Program-made: the position numbers and the translations under genes
The notes under the pieces: generated by a model
Database searches by the model: none
What the model saw: only the letters and a program-made list of their open reading frames with translations
Told to the model about the DNA's origin: nothing
Shown here: positions 1-10,760 of the stretch, piece by piece
Position numbering within the stretch: the stretch's first letter is position 1
Layout of the letters: each line of letters starts with the position of its first letter
Origin: Diorhabda sublineata
Lineage: Eukaryota > Arthropoda > Insecta > Coleoptera > Chrysomelidae
Length of the DNA: 64,000 bases
NCBI RefSeq assembly: GCF_026230105.1
Contig: NC_079480.1
Span: 18,704,488 to 18,768,487 of the forward strand
Direction of reading: 5' to 3'

Positions 1-642
1 CTGTACAAGCTCGTACAGAGTTGGTCTTCATAGAAAATGGCTTCCTAACCTTTCACAGGTACGTTACGGAGGTGCTAGAAGACCATATTATGCCTTTCAT
101 AATGACTATGGAGGAACGTGGCATTTTTATGCAAGATAATGCGGGACCACATACAGCTGCAATTGTGAGGGAGTATTTGGATGAGGTAGAAATTAAGCGA
201 TTTGACTGGCCAGCCCGCAGCTCAGAAATGAATCCCATAGAACATGTCTGGAATGCGTTCAGACGATTGATCCGCAGACACACACCAGCACCAAGAATGT
301 GATCCGCAACTTAATTCAAAGTATGCCGCGTCGACTTCAAGCAGTCATCAATGCAAAAGGAGGGAATACACGTTATTAGTGTCAAGATTTTTTATTTTGT
401 TCGTTCCATATCTTCCCTAACCACAAAATGTTAAATTTTGCCCAAAATGTTAATTTGTTGCTTTTTCAGAATAAACCATTAAATCTAAGAAAAAAAATGT
501 AATTTTCTTTAGTATAGAGCATCACATTCAACTTACAAAAGCACATGCAATGATATACAGTTTGCGAATACTTTCTGAAAACGTAAAATTTCAAAGAACA
601 TGAAAATTTCAAGGTGATTTCAATTTTTTGCTCGCCAGTGTA
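1..642 (+). mobile_element. Tc1-like DNA transposon, 3' part (broken transposase and right terminal repeat)
   Basis: Positions 21-302 read as the C-terminal half of a Tc1-family DDE transposase. The second catalytic Asp is in MQDNAGPHTA, and the block DWPARSSEMNPIEHVWN supplies the final Glu. One frameshift near 295 moves the tail (IRNLIQSMPRRLQAVINAKGG, ending in TAG at 379) into another frame, so the gene is dead. The first catalytic Asp and the DNA-binding domain lie before the window. The right end looks like the terminal repeat around 621-642 (ttgctcgccagtgta), with TA as the usual target dinucleotide. Family assignment is firm; the element boundary is inferred. Confidence 0.8.
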
Positions 643-2206
643 TTTGAACTGATTGAGTTTGTATGTCATTTTTAAATTCATACTGTCTTTATTCTCACTA
701 CACTACGCAATTCGCCCATGGTCCAAAAAACGCCATATTTCTATTTAATTAAAGAAATTTATGAATTAAATAAATCTCACCCACCCACGCCACTGCTTTT
801 CGCAGACTGTTTGGTAGGAATATTTCGAAATAATTGCTTACATACGCATTCCGCAGCTTTGGTCGATAGAAATGTATTTATATTTACGATTCGATGTTTT
901 CATTAGTAAACAGTGAAGATGATGAGTCCACGCGGACTGATGGTTTTTTAGATGTTTACCGAATTTTATACGGGTGTATCAAAAATTATTTTTCATTCCT
1001 TAATTTGGTATGAGTGCCGTTCGTATTTATGAAATATTGATTGTTCATCGCATAATTGTCTTCTGCAATTGATATTGCACCATGAGTGGCAAATTTGTGT
1101 CGATTTAAGAAAGGGTGAATATTCTTCTCGGTCACAAAGTGTTTACACCTATTTTATACGTATTTGGGGTAGTTGAGCCAAACAAAAGCATTGATTTAAA
1201 CAAACCTGCCATTGAAAAAAAATGGAGTCTGGAAAGAAAAATATGATCCAGGATTCATAAGTAGTTCGTGATAAAATGATCCTTCCACCCTTAAATGTGG
1301 AACTGGGCATTATGAGTTTGTTAAAACACTAGATAAAGACGGAAACTGCTTTTCTTACATTTGCCAAAATTTTTTGTAGCTCACTTTACAAAAGATTAGA
1401 GCTGGCTCGTAAATTAGAAAAAGAAGAAGTTTCAATTTAGACCTTCTATTACTTAATTAGAGTAATACAAAATCTCAAACTTGTATTGAGTTTGTAGAAG
1501 GAGTTAGTTCTTTAAAGGTATGAATATCTTCTTATAACTTAGGAGAGCTACGTCAGGTAAATATAAATAAGTCTCTTCCGAATCTTATCTCATGTCCTAC
1601 AAATCTTGGAGGAATTACTTATTAAGGACTCTTCAATACAAATAATCCTGAATCTTATTTCATGTCATATTAATCATGGATATATCCACGGATGGATGCA
1701 GGCAGGACATTCTATCACCCCCTAGCATTCCAATAGGTTCTAATCGTATTATGGCGCGTAGATCCTCTCCCCTAAGTTCTAAAGGGGATTCAGGAGGTCT
1801 TCTCTTTTCTAGCACGGTGGTTATATGTTTATATGTTTGGTTCGTCGACGTAACGTTTATAAGTTTTCGCTGCATCCGGTAAACCCTTTCCAACCCCTCC
1901 AAGAAAATATTTAAACCGAAAGGTCTTTCATCTCCCTGACGTGAAACTTGGTGTCTACTTATGAAATACGAAGTTAACGTGTCGAGGGGTTTTCTCTTTG
2001 GGTTGACTCGGAAATCTAGGATCTTTTTTTTGTATTTTTTGTGCTTTTCTGTATTTATTTTGGTGTGTTACCTTTTTCCTAAAAATATTAGATTTATGTA
2101 CTTGAACCTTCTCTGTAAAAACTAAAACAAATCCATTATTAATAAGTTTTTGGCATTAAAAACGTCCGGCTATTGACATGTAATAAAATACAATTCAATA
2201 ATCCTG
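643..2206. other. Intergenic stretch, no gene recognised
   Basis: AT-rich sequence with only short open frames, the longest about 80 codons around 1660-1902, and these resemble no family I know. A short stretch near 1100-1124 resembles one at 8361-8382, suggesting an old dispersed repeat. Confidence 0.4.
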
Positions 2207-2210
2207 TTTA

Positions 2211-2384
2211 TTATACTTTTAAATTATTTTCTTTTATTATTACAACGATAATATTAGAAATTTCTTCATATAGTTGTTTAAAAGCTTGGTTAGTGGTTAT
2301 TTCTTCTTTCATATATTCGTAATCTCCAATCATCCAGGCTAATGTCAAATTCTTAATATTAAGATTTTGTAGAAATGTAAACTC
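2211..2384 (-). CDS. TULIP gene exon 6, alternative or true last exon
   Basis: The acceptor TTTTTCTAG lies just before 2384 and opens a phase-0 frame of 57 codons (EFTFLQNLNIKNLTLAWMIG ... KENNLKV) ending in TAA at 2211. AATAAA overlaps the stop at about 2207-2212. Joined to the short donor of exon 5 it gives a 239-residue protein. Joined to the late donor it gives about 296 residues. It is separated from exon 5 by a mariner relic. Confidence 0.45.
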   Translation of the reverse strand, partial: EFTFLQNLNIKNLTLAWMIGDYEYMKEEITTNQAFKQLYEEISNIIVVIIKENNLKV

Positions 2385-5300
2385 CTAGAAAAATATCAAA
2401 AATAAGTTTAGTCGGATTAATAAACTGTTTTCGACATATATTAAGATTTGATATTGAGCATAAAATAATTATTATTTTTATGTGACGGATGAAAATTTTA
2501 GAAAAAATGTATTAATTTTTTTACGTCAAATTAACTCTCGACATCACATTTTCATTGTTGGAAAATCTTTTATCACCCAGCTATTTTTTAAGCCTGGAAA
2601 CAGAAAATAATTCGAGGGGGCCAAATTTGGCGAAAAGGATACATGAGTTAGCAATTTAAACTTTAATTCTTTAATTTTGGCCGTTGCAATAACTGATTTG
2701 TGAGCTGCGGCCATTTTTGCTTGATTTTTTCGCTCAAACGTTGCAATAAGTTCAGATAATATTCACCGTTGATAGTTTTTCCTTTTTCAAGAGGGTCAAT
2801 GAAAATTATATCACACGCATCTCAAAAACCGACGCCATTATCTTGTCTGCAGATGGAACGGTCTTTGTCTTCTTTGAAATTAGTTCACTCTTTTCAGTCC
2901 ATTATTTTGAATGTTCTTTTGTTTTGAATGTGAAATGATGGACCTATGCTTCGTCCATGGTTATGAACCGGCGCAAAAATTAAGCTTTAACTTTGTGAAA
3001 AATTGATGGAAACATCTTGACGACGCTGGTTTTGTTCCATTTTGATCACCCATTTCGCACACAACTTTCTCATGCCCAAATTTTCAGTTTATATGTAATG
3101 TACCACACTTTTTGAAATGCCCAATATTTTCTGCTAGCTCGCGCACTTGCAGTCGACGATGTTCTAGTACAGTTTTGTAGATTTTCTTCAACATTTCTGG
3201 AGTCGTCACCTCATTTAGTTAACCACCACGATGCTGGTCTCTGCAGGTTCTACGGCCTAGTTTAAACTCTGGATCAATCTCACCCAGAGTTGAATGAATG
3301 AAATGAAACATAATATGTACTGGGTGTTGGGGTTATTTTACCTCAAAACAATCACAAGCTATACCAGACTCCGCATCCGCATTTAGAAATAAATTTAATA
3401 TGATTTCCAAGATGTTACTGAAAATACAATCTATGCAAGCTTTATAGTAGTTGTACCACATGCAAAATGTTATTTCTAGTAGTTTGAATAACTCAGTCAA
3501 AAATGAACTAACTTCTTCGTTTTTCCAAAATCCAGTTATAGATACCTGAAATAGAATTTAAGATACTTTGAATTACACTGAAATCGATTCATTCCTGTTT
3601 AGATTTTGATGTTTTTTTTATACTATTAACTTACTTTATTGGAATCTCGGAATGCAAATCCAACATCTAAATTGACCAAACTTGCATTGTGTAATGTCAG
3701 GTAATCATATAGTATTGTATTAACATTAAAATCGAATTTCTTGAAGCCCAAACTGTAAAAATAAAAAATCTTTACGTACGGATTTAAATAATTTCTTAAT
3801 TTTTGAAATTGTTCAATTTTAAATATATTTATAAGGACCGAAATTAGGGAAAAACGTTAAAAAGATTATCGCCTATAAAAAACGCATTACTAATCAAAAT
3901 TAGCAAAAATATATCAGTATATACGGGGTGTAGCAATAAAGTAACAGGACACGAGACTAGCGCTGCTATAAAAACAGTACGCATGCGCCTATTCTTTCGA
4001 ATGCGATGTCTATTGTGTCTGTAGATCAGATAGAATCAGTGTAGCAGTTGCCAAAAAATGTTTGTCGTGTCCACGTATTTTTCAGTGGTTTAAGTGTTAT
4101 GGCCGAAAAGATGTATGGTCCTCAGTTATTTATTATTTGTTATAAACCGAAAAATACGCTTTTATTAAGTGCTCCAGCTATAACAGAGAATAAAAAAATG
4201 TTCTGAATAACATTTTTTAATTCATAAGATATTTATTTTCCGTTAAAAAAATTTTGTATATGAATGAAAGTAACAGGTGTCTGTCTGGGAAGGTATACTA
4301 CTTTGTTTGTTTATAATTTTTGATTAAATTAATGAAAATGGATCTTATATTTATAAATGTTTTATTTAATGTCCGTAATTATGTATGGAATACTATATCA
4401 GATAAATATCCGACTGTGTTAGCCTCACAAATGCGAACCCTTTTGAGTACATTTTTCATTACATTCTCATATATTTCACGCGGTGTTTCATTAATTTCAT
4501 CACGAATATTTCCTTTGAGCTGCTCCAGCGTTTCTGGTTTGTTTGCATAAACCTTGCTTTTCAGATATCCCCACAAAAATAAATCCGGAATAGGCAAATC
4601 AGGCGACCGTGGAGGCCAATCAACATTTCATGAAATAAGTTGTTGTTGAAAGAGGTCTTGTAGTAATTTCATTGGAATCCTGGTTGTATGCGATGTGGTA
4701 CCGTCTTGTTGATACCATATGTTAATCAGGTCCAAAGCTTGCAGTCGTGGGGTTAAAAAGTTTTCAATCGTATCCAGATATCGCTCCCAATTGACAGAAG
4801 TTGGATCCAATGATTCATCCTGACCAAATTGCACACCAGATTGTCACTTTTAATGGATGCAAAGATGACTGATGAATAATTTGAGGGTTTCCCATCGCTC
4901 AGAACCGACTATTCATTCTGTTTCTTCATATATAAATTCAATTGAAAATGTGCCTCGACACTCATTATGATTTTTTCATCGGGGTTGTCGTGTAAGAGCG
5001 AGCTGTAACATCCTATTGGCATGTGTACGGCGGCGTAAATGGTTTTCAGAAAGTAGCTCTTGTGTCAACTGAATCTTAAATGTAAATCCTTGTGCAAAAT
5101 TGTGGTTGTTCTTTGAAGACCTGAGCACGGCATCGAATTAAAGTTATGGATTGTTTTGAACACTTTCTTGAGCAGCAGTAATGTTTTCAGCGGATCTTGC
5201 AGTACGTTCTCAACTGTCAACACTAATTTTTATCAAAATGGCGGCAAAACAAAGTAGTATACCTGTATAGCTTTCAAACTTTATTAAGACAAGGTTAGTA

Positions 5301-8300
5301 GAATTATAACATATTAATAACCTACTTCAGCGTACCAGCTCCGTATAACGGTATTAGATCTAATATTCCCATATCAAGATTATAATCAGTATTGATACCG
5401 ATATTATCAAAGATTCCTGTGACTGTTATATTATTTTTATTGAAACCTTCTCTATCAGTTGTCAGTCCATCAACATACGGTTTAGCGTCTAGAGTGTCTA
5501 AACCATAGACGTGAAGATTCGTTAAATTAATGTATCCAACTCTAGAAAGAAATAAATGAGCAAAAATTTATTTGAGAAATATTATTTAACTTACATTACA
5601 TCCTGAAAAGGATCTGGAATCGTGATAGGTACATTTGGAATAGTTATATTCGCTCCTTTTATTTTAGATATGAAGTAGTTAAGAGCAATATTCAGTATCG
5701 CTGAAAAGAATATTTTACAACATTTTACATGTTTTGGTAAATCTTTCTATGGGACAAAATATTGTAGTGCAATTTTGAAACAGCGAATTAATGTTAACAA
5801 TTGGAAATTGGGACTGCGACTATAACGGATGCAGATACACAAATTTCAACAGAATATGATGAACAGGGAACTTTTTTGTTAAGTGGAACTGGTTGCATAT
5901 AACTGATCGTATATCACTTTAAACATTGAGTATCTTAACTGAGTGAGAAAGGTAGAACAGCTGAATCCAAATTTATTGTTTTGAACTTTTTCTGATCAGC
6001 TACAGTTCTAGAATAATTTTTTAAGAATGTTGCAAAAGTGTTTGGGGAAGTCTAGGTACCAATTTACCAAACACGAAACTAGAGTCTTCGTGTAGCCGCC
6101 GTATTCTTGACATTTGGCTCCCTGTGATTTTTCCTTATACTCGAAACTCAAAAAACTGTACCACGAGTTCATTGAAGCAATAAAAAGTGAATTGTTAATA
6201 TATTGAATGCCATTCTGGCCAAGGCTCGCGACGAGTGTATAGAAAATTGAATTGCGTTGATATGCGTAGTTCAAGTGGGTGTTTTGAGTTTGAAAGTGAT
6301 TTGAGGTATTTAAATCACCCAAAATTAAGAGGAAAATAGCATAAAAACACCGATGGAGGCAGGTTTTATGGAGCAGAAAATAACGAAGCCACAAGTATCC
6401 GTGCCCGGGTTTAATTGACATCGAAAGTAGAGTTACTACTAGATCTAGAGCTGCACGAAGAGCTATAGTAAATCTTTTTAACCTATAACCGCAAAAAATT
6501 GTCTCCTATAGAAATTTCTTGAAATCTAATCGATATTGCCAAAGAATTTTTGGTCTACACTGTATTAAATAAATACCGGTATACATTGGATATTATAGAG
6601 CGCCATAATATATGATTAGCAGGCTCCATTTATCTTCTTATTTGGGTGCCCTATTCTAATCGAGGTTGACGATAACCTCAGTAAAGTCATTTCTATCTCT
6701 GATCCCTCTTATCAGCGATTTTCTCTTCGATCAGAAATTGCAAAAGTTTGTATTTACCATTTCAATATATGTGCCCCAGATACGAGGTCCAGGGAATTCT
6801 CGGTATCCTCTGAAAGATCCGCATTTCGAAACTCTCAAAGCGCCTTAGAGGTCCAAGCCTCCGATGTAAACAATTGTCTCATTTTTAGACAAGACATTCC
6901 TTGCTTGCTCGATGCGTGATCTTACTTCTATATTTGGGTCTATATCTTTTGTAATCCAACACCCCAGATATTTAAATTTCGGGACATTTTCTATGATGCC
7001 ACTATTCTATATTTATATTTTGGTGGTTAAATAGGTAATACATTTGAAAATTATAAGAGAAAATGCATTTGATTTATATGACACTGAAGTAAGTGGTACC
7101 TAATGGTTAAGCAGGTGACATTAGAAGCGGAAAGCACACGTATCGTAAGTTATCTTGGAGTCCGCATAGACCAGAAAATGTTTACGAATAAACTTCTATC
7201 TAAAATATGAGGCATTTTTTGTGAAGCGAAAACTTCTATTCAGATTCCAGAAGTCAATATATTTAAACAAAAAAGAAGTTGAACTATTCGATACAATCTG
7301 CAGCTTATTTTGATTAGAATAGACTTATTGGTAAGATTAAGAAGCTTGAAATATGGTGAAGATAATGTTACTAAAGCAAAGGAGAGAAGGATATCCGTGG
7401 AAAGCTATCAAAGACGATTGGCTAGTATAACATACAAAGGTAGCTGGATCTAATAGATCAATTTGGAATAGAATGGATGTGGATAAATCATGGGTGTTTC
7501 ATTCATTTTTACTGATTTTAAATTACAGACTTACCAAATTGATATTACTGTGTTAAAGTAGAAGATACTTGAGAGCACAATTTTTCCGTAAAACTAATCA
7601 TACTAGAAATCAGAAGCTTTATACCACTATAAAATAATGTTCATAGAAAGATTGCTAGCGAAAAAGTTTGAGAAACTCTATCTGGTATGGTGACAAAGAT
7701 AACTCGAAAACAAAAAGATCTAGTAATGGGATAAAGAAGACTCCAAGCAGTATGATGAAGTTATATCTTCTGGTGGCTTCGTTATAATGTTTGTTGAAGT
7801 GAAGGAAGGAGAGTTTAGTGGGTAAGAATCCCACATAAGCTGGCAACCTAACCAAGATATCTTTTGAAGATTTTTCACTCTACATAGAGAACAATATTAT
7901 AATATTTTTACATTCAGCATCTGTAAACTATTATTATATTGGTTCATACAGAAGGAAATAATATAAGAAAAAGTAAAAATAACATAAACGAAAATAATAT
8001 AAACAAAAAACGACATAAACTAAGGACGTTCCTACAAAGAAATAACATAATAAAATTTATTTTTAACACATTATAATTATCGTATGGTATTTGGTGTTTT
8101 TTTTTAGAAACTGCTCAGGATAAAAGGTAATATGTATAGTATTTTTGGAATCAGGAGGAAAAACCTCAAGTCTTTCATGGAATTTACCAAAAAAACAAAC
8201 ATACTTTGACCAATCTTGCAGTTACGATCATATTTAAAATACGTTTTTAGATGACACAAAGTTTCTTATCTTTTTCTTAAGTTATGTTATGTTGTGTTAC

Positions 8301-8641
8301 GAGGGCTGTTACTTAAGTTTTAAGTTATAGTAACACCCATGTGAATATGTCAAATCTGATTTAAGAAAGGTGAATATTATCTGGATTACTTTACTTCTAA
8401 ATGTATAGTAGCTTCACTGAAATCACTTTTCGTTTTCGAAACTATGAAAAAGAGAGAATTGAAACTGGATTAGTAAACTGGTATCCAAAAATATTATTAA
8501 GTGAAATAGAAAAGTTTTGTAAATAATAATATCAAATATATCAAACAGAAACAAAATTTTTTACTTACTTGGAGATATACTTGAACAGTTTTCTATTAAT
8601 AAAAAGGCAAAAACTGAAAAAAATATGATTTTAATACCCAT
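2211..8641 (-). CDS. Secreted TULIP-fold lipid-binding-type protein (group-7 allergen / takeout-JHBP-like), split gene
   Basis: Six minus-strand exons can be read by eye: exon 1 8569-8641, exon 2 5595-5700, exon 3 5326-5541, exon 4 3635-3752, exon 5 from 3545, and exon 6 2211-2384. Exons 1-4 have good donors (GTAAGT, or GTAGGT for exon 3) and pyrimidine-rich AG acceptors, and the phases agree at every junction. Exon 1 encodes a signal peptide (MGIKIIFFSVFAFLLIENCS). Exons 2-3 give an IPDPF proline motif, then NLTNLHVYGLDTL and IPLYGAGTL, the alternating beta-strand pattern of takeout/JHBP and group-7 allergens. Length is 241 residues if exon 5 runs to its own stop at 3333, the usual size. There are few cysteines before exon 5, which favours the group-7 type over classical JHBP. 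The likely role is binding small hydrophobic ligands outside the cell; the ligand is unknown. Mariner and LINE relics fill the introns. Confidence 0.62.
2560..3300 (-). mobile_element. Mariner-like transposon relic
   Basis: Minus-strand frames recover the mariner order. A helix-turn-helix linker comes first (TTPEMLKKIYKTVLEHRRLQ near 3200, then VRELAENIGH). Next are the first catalytic region WFITMDEA near 2955, VPSADKIMASVF near 2850 and GKTINGEYYLNLLQRLSEK near 2765. Stops and frameshifts interrupt it, and the catalytic C-terminal end (HDNAP, YSPDLAP) is missing. It lies in the last intron of the TULIP gene. Confidence 0.7.
3333..3545 (-). CDS. TULIP gene exon 5, full-length version with its own stop
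   Basis: The acceptor TTTCAG at 3546-3551 opens a phase-0 frame starting VSITGFWKNEEVSSFLTEL. It continues through a hydrophobic helix-like segment with several cysteines (positions with C around ACIDC and ACDCF) to a TAA at 3333. The start of the frame follows on from exon 4 and fits the last strand and C-terminal helix of the family. Two internal donors are visible: GAA|GTTAGT after the 11th codon, and GAG|GTAAAA at 3342/3341 just before the stop. No AATAAA follows the stop closely, so termination here is not certain. Confidence 0.5.
   Translation of the reverse strand, partial: VSITGFWKNEEVSSFLTELFKLLEITFCMWYNYYKACIDCIFSNILEIILNLFLNADAESGIACDCFEVK
3925..4290. mobile_element. Probable mariner-type non-coding end
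   Basis: The motif gtgtagcaataaagtaacag near 3928 and gaatgaaagtaacaggtg near 4263 look like terminal sequence of a mariner-related element. An ATG at about 4099 follows the first but soon hits a stop. I cannot define true inverted ends. Confidence 0.25.
4294..5261 (-). mobile_element. Mariner-related element with matching terminal repeats and broken transposase
   Basis: Perfect inverted ends flank the element: ggtatactactttgttt at 4292-4308 and its complement at 5247-5263, with a TA duplication likely inside the first bases. Minus-strand frames give a catalytic block (IWYQQDGTTSHTTRIPMKLL, 4628-4834). A TGA-split NVDWPPRSPDL follows, and then PIPDLFLWGYLKSKVYANKP with a C-terminal helix region to 4379. 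This is the transposase type with WPPRSPDL...FLWGYLKSKVY. The N-terminal part (4840-5230) is scrambled. It sits in the intron between exons 3 and 4 of the TULIP gene. Confidence 0.75.
6050..6265 (+). mobile_element. Mariner transposase C-terminal fragment
   Basis: Plus-strand reading of 6080-6250 gives PPYS-HLAPCDFSLYSKLKK, then FIEAIKSELL and MPFWPRLAT. This is a decayed form of the mariner PPYSPDLAPCDFFLFPKLK block and its downstream helix. Two stops interrupt it. The minus-strand 137-codon frame over the same bases is a shadow. Confidence 0.6.
6640..7010 (-). mobile_element. LINE reverse-transcriptase C-terminal fragment
   Basis: The minus strand reads VPKFKYLGCWITKDIDPNIE, then VRSRIEQARN near 6930-7000, which is the thumb-side FKYLG...DP..E+R.RI..AR motif of insect LINEs. 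After a frameshift it reads RFESFEMRIFQRIPRIPWT and GKYKLLQFLIEEKIADKR, the distal region typical of the same polyproteins. It lies in intron 1 of the TULIP gene and is dead. Confidence 0.65.
7090..7560 (+). mobile_element. LINE fragment (reverse transcriptase to RNase H linker)
   Basis: The plus strand reads VTLEAESTRIVSYLGVRIDQ at 7110-7170, the YLG+.ID motif following the palm of R1/Jockey-like reverse transcriptases. Further on, SYQRRLASITYKGSWI near 7400 resembles the distal segment of the same polyprotein. Several stops and frameshifts are present. Confidence 0.45.
7561..8310. other. Intron 1 of the TULIP gene, nothing recognised
   Basis: AT-rich intron sequence with no recognisable coding block. 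A 66-codon minus frame at 7655-7855 has no family resemblance. Confidence 0.35.
8311..8400 (+). mobile_element. Mariner left-end fragment
   Basis: The sequence cgagggctgttacttaagtt followed by atgtgaatatgtcaaa matches the left end of the better preserved mariner at 53335-54082 and the right end at 21110-21137 in reverse. Only the terminal repeat and a short 5' leader remain. Confidence 0.5.
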
Positions 8642-8839
8642 ATTTTTTATATGATCACGAATTGATTTTTTTTAATATTTCACTCAGAATATTATCCAAG
8701 AATCTGTTATCATGTTATCTCAAGAGTGAAAGGTTGATATGATTTTTATATTAGTATCTAAAAATAATGAATCTTACGAAATTACTAAAATCTACTTTAT
8801 CATATATTTCAATTTGGATACAGTTGTTTCGATAAAATA

Positions 8840-9610
8840 CGAGGGTGGTTCAAATATAAACAGGAATTTTTGAATAATTGCGCGAAAAATTTAGTGTCGT
8901 CCAAGTGGCTGCACTGGATGTTAGACTGATCTGTTACGGAGCTTAAAGAACAGCCGGAATCGCGTAATCTCGCTTTTTAGTCTACTTATAACTACCAGCG
9001 AGTGAGATGTGCAGCTGCACATGCTCAGCGTCCTAGAGCAATTGCTACTGGTACTGGCTGTAAAAAAACTCATATTGGAAAACCGACTATGTACAGTGGC
9101 TGAAGAATTGTGCATCAGATTAGCGAATAATTCATGAACGAGCTAGAAAATTTGACACGTCTCCTACAGCTGTATAAAGGGAAAGGAGAAAATTTATTAC
9201 ACCAAATATTCATCGCAGATGACTATTGAGTACATCACTATATCCTGGAGTGGAGAAAAAAAAGGTGTTGTATACCGTGTTGTGTGACACTGAACAACGA
9301 ACCTCATAAAAAACACGGTAAAACCTGTCTACATATCAAAACGAAGCGGTATTTTAATCCGTACTGCGCTCTAGCTGTAAGAAAATGTCAGATCGCATAC
9401 AACTTGGATTACGATGAAAATGTTGAATGAATTGGGTTGGAAAACACTGGATCATCCTCCTTATAGTGCAGATTTGTCCCCATGCAACTAGTATTTATTT
9501 GGTCTTTTGAATATGGCATCCCAAACCTTCCGAAGAAGTGGTAAAAATGTGTAGAGTGTGACGGAGGCTATCTAGAAAAACTGAACTGTCTTCAATACAC
9601 TAATAACTTA
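8840..9610 (+). mobile_element. Mariner-like transposon relic
   Basis: It starts with the terminal-type sequence cgagggtggttcaaatataa at 8840. The catalytic end reads in the plus strand near 9390-9530 as KMTMKMLNELGWKTLDHPPY, then SADLSPCN and YLFGLLNM, which is the GWE-LDHPPYSPDLAPCDYHLFG block. A stop replaces the residue after CN, and the middle part is scrambled. It lies just outside exon 1 of the TULIP gene, so it may sit in that gene's upstream region. Confidence 0.6.
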
Positions 9611-9959
9611 GTTCCTTGTCTTGAACTGACCCAATTTATCTTTTGGATAAATGTTAAATCTCTTGAACTTTTACTGCACTTTTTCTAGGTTTTATACAAA
9701 ATTTTATGTTACTGTTTTCATCAAGATCAATAATTTCGATAAATACTACAAACGGTGTTTGAAGTAGCAGATTGACAATCCGAAAGGTGTCTAAATTTTT
9801 AAACGCTTGTCTCAACATATGAACTCATACTATTATTGAAAATATTTACGAAAAAGTACAGTTTTTCTAGGGAATTCCCTCACTAGTTACACATCTGCGC
9901 ACAAACACTCCCAACTAGTCGACTGTGTTGAATTTTTGACTTCTTTTGATGGTCTAAAC

Positions 9960-10760
9960 ATGTAGAAGTCGCAGGTGGATAAGTCCAAACTGTAAGGGAG
10001 ATGTTCTACTATTTCTCACCACAGTTCTGATGTTATATCGAAGACGGTGACCCTTTTACTCTGCTGTGTGGTTTGTGGATATTGATCTTGAACTTCTGTG
10101 TCAGGGGCCACGTCTGTCTGTCGAGTAGGTCTTGCAAATACTACTCTAGGTGGGATTATGTTAGACAGCTCTGAAGAGCATTTACCGTAGTGGTGTCGGT
10201 AAAACAGAGTCAAGTCAGCGATCTTTGTTCCATACTCTAAGCTCGTTAAATTTCTGGTCAACTCTGAATCGCCTAAAAGTCGAACTGCTCTCTTTTGTCT
10301 ATTTTGTCTCTATTCTGAAGATAGACGAATCTGGGTCTTGTAGAGAATAGAAGCTCTTGTAGGGTATATAACTTTTTGGTCTTGAAGAGTCCTCCAAGTT
10401 TTTGCGAAGCTGCTTTGGCTAAATCGTTCACGTGATTATACCATGACGTATTGCTTCCAACTTCAACGCCCAACAGGCGAATTTGCGCTGATGGTGATAT
10501 CTTGTATCCAAATCATGACCTGCAGTGACAGTTTTCTTTGTAAGAATAGCATCCTGGGTATTTGGAGCATTAAATTCAATCAAATTGCTCCCATCCCATT
10601 CCAGAATGTTTTCAAGATCGGTATTGATGATGGTGATCTCTTGTTGCCTACGGATTTAGAGATTAGCTGAGTTCATTGGGGCGGTTGATTTGAACGACGA
10701 AACATCGGCGAAGCTATAGATCGGGTTTGTAGTTATGTCGAGAAACGTCACGCTCTTAAG
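9960..10760 (-). mobile_element. Jockey/CR1-type LINE reverse-transcriptase fragment
   Basis: Minus-strand reading in order: SFADVSSFKSTAPMN near 10700, DLENILEWDGSNLIEFNAPN near 10600, LGVEVGSNTSWYNHVNDLAK with the KLGGLFKTKKLYT helix at 10273-10473, and LTRNLTSLEYGTKIADLTLF at 10016-10261. These are the palm-to-thumb motifs of a Jockey-like reverse transcriptase. The catalytic (F/Y)ADD has become FADV, and frameshifts separate the blocks, so it is inactive. Confidence 0.8.

Noticed and set aside
1660..1902. Paired frames on both strands as a small gene
   Set aside because: Both strands are open because of base composition, and neither translation resembles a known family.
6008..6421. 137-codon minus-strand frame as a gene
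   Set aside because: It lies antisense to a readable mariner transposase fragment and has no domain of its own.
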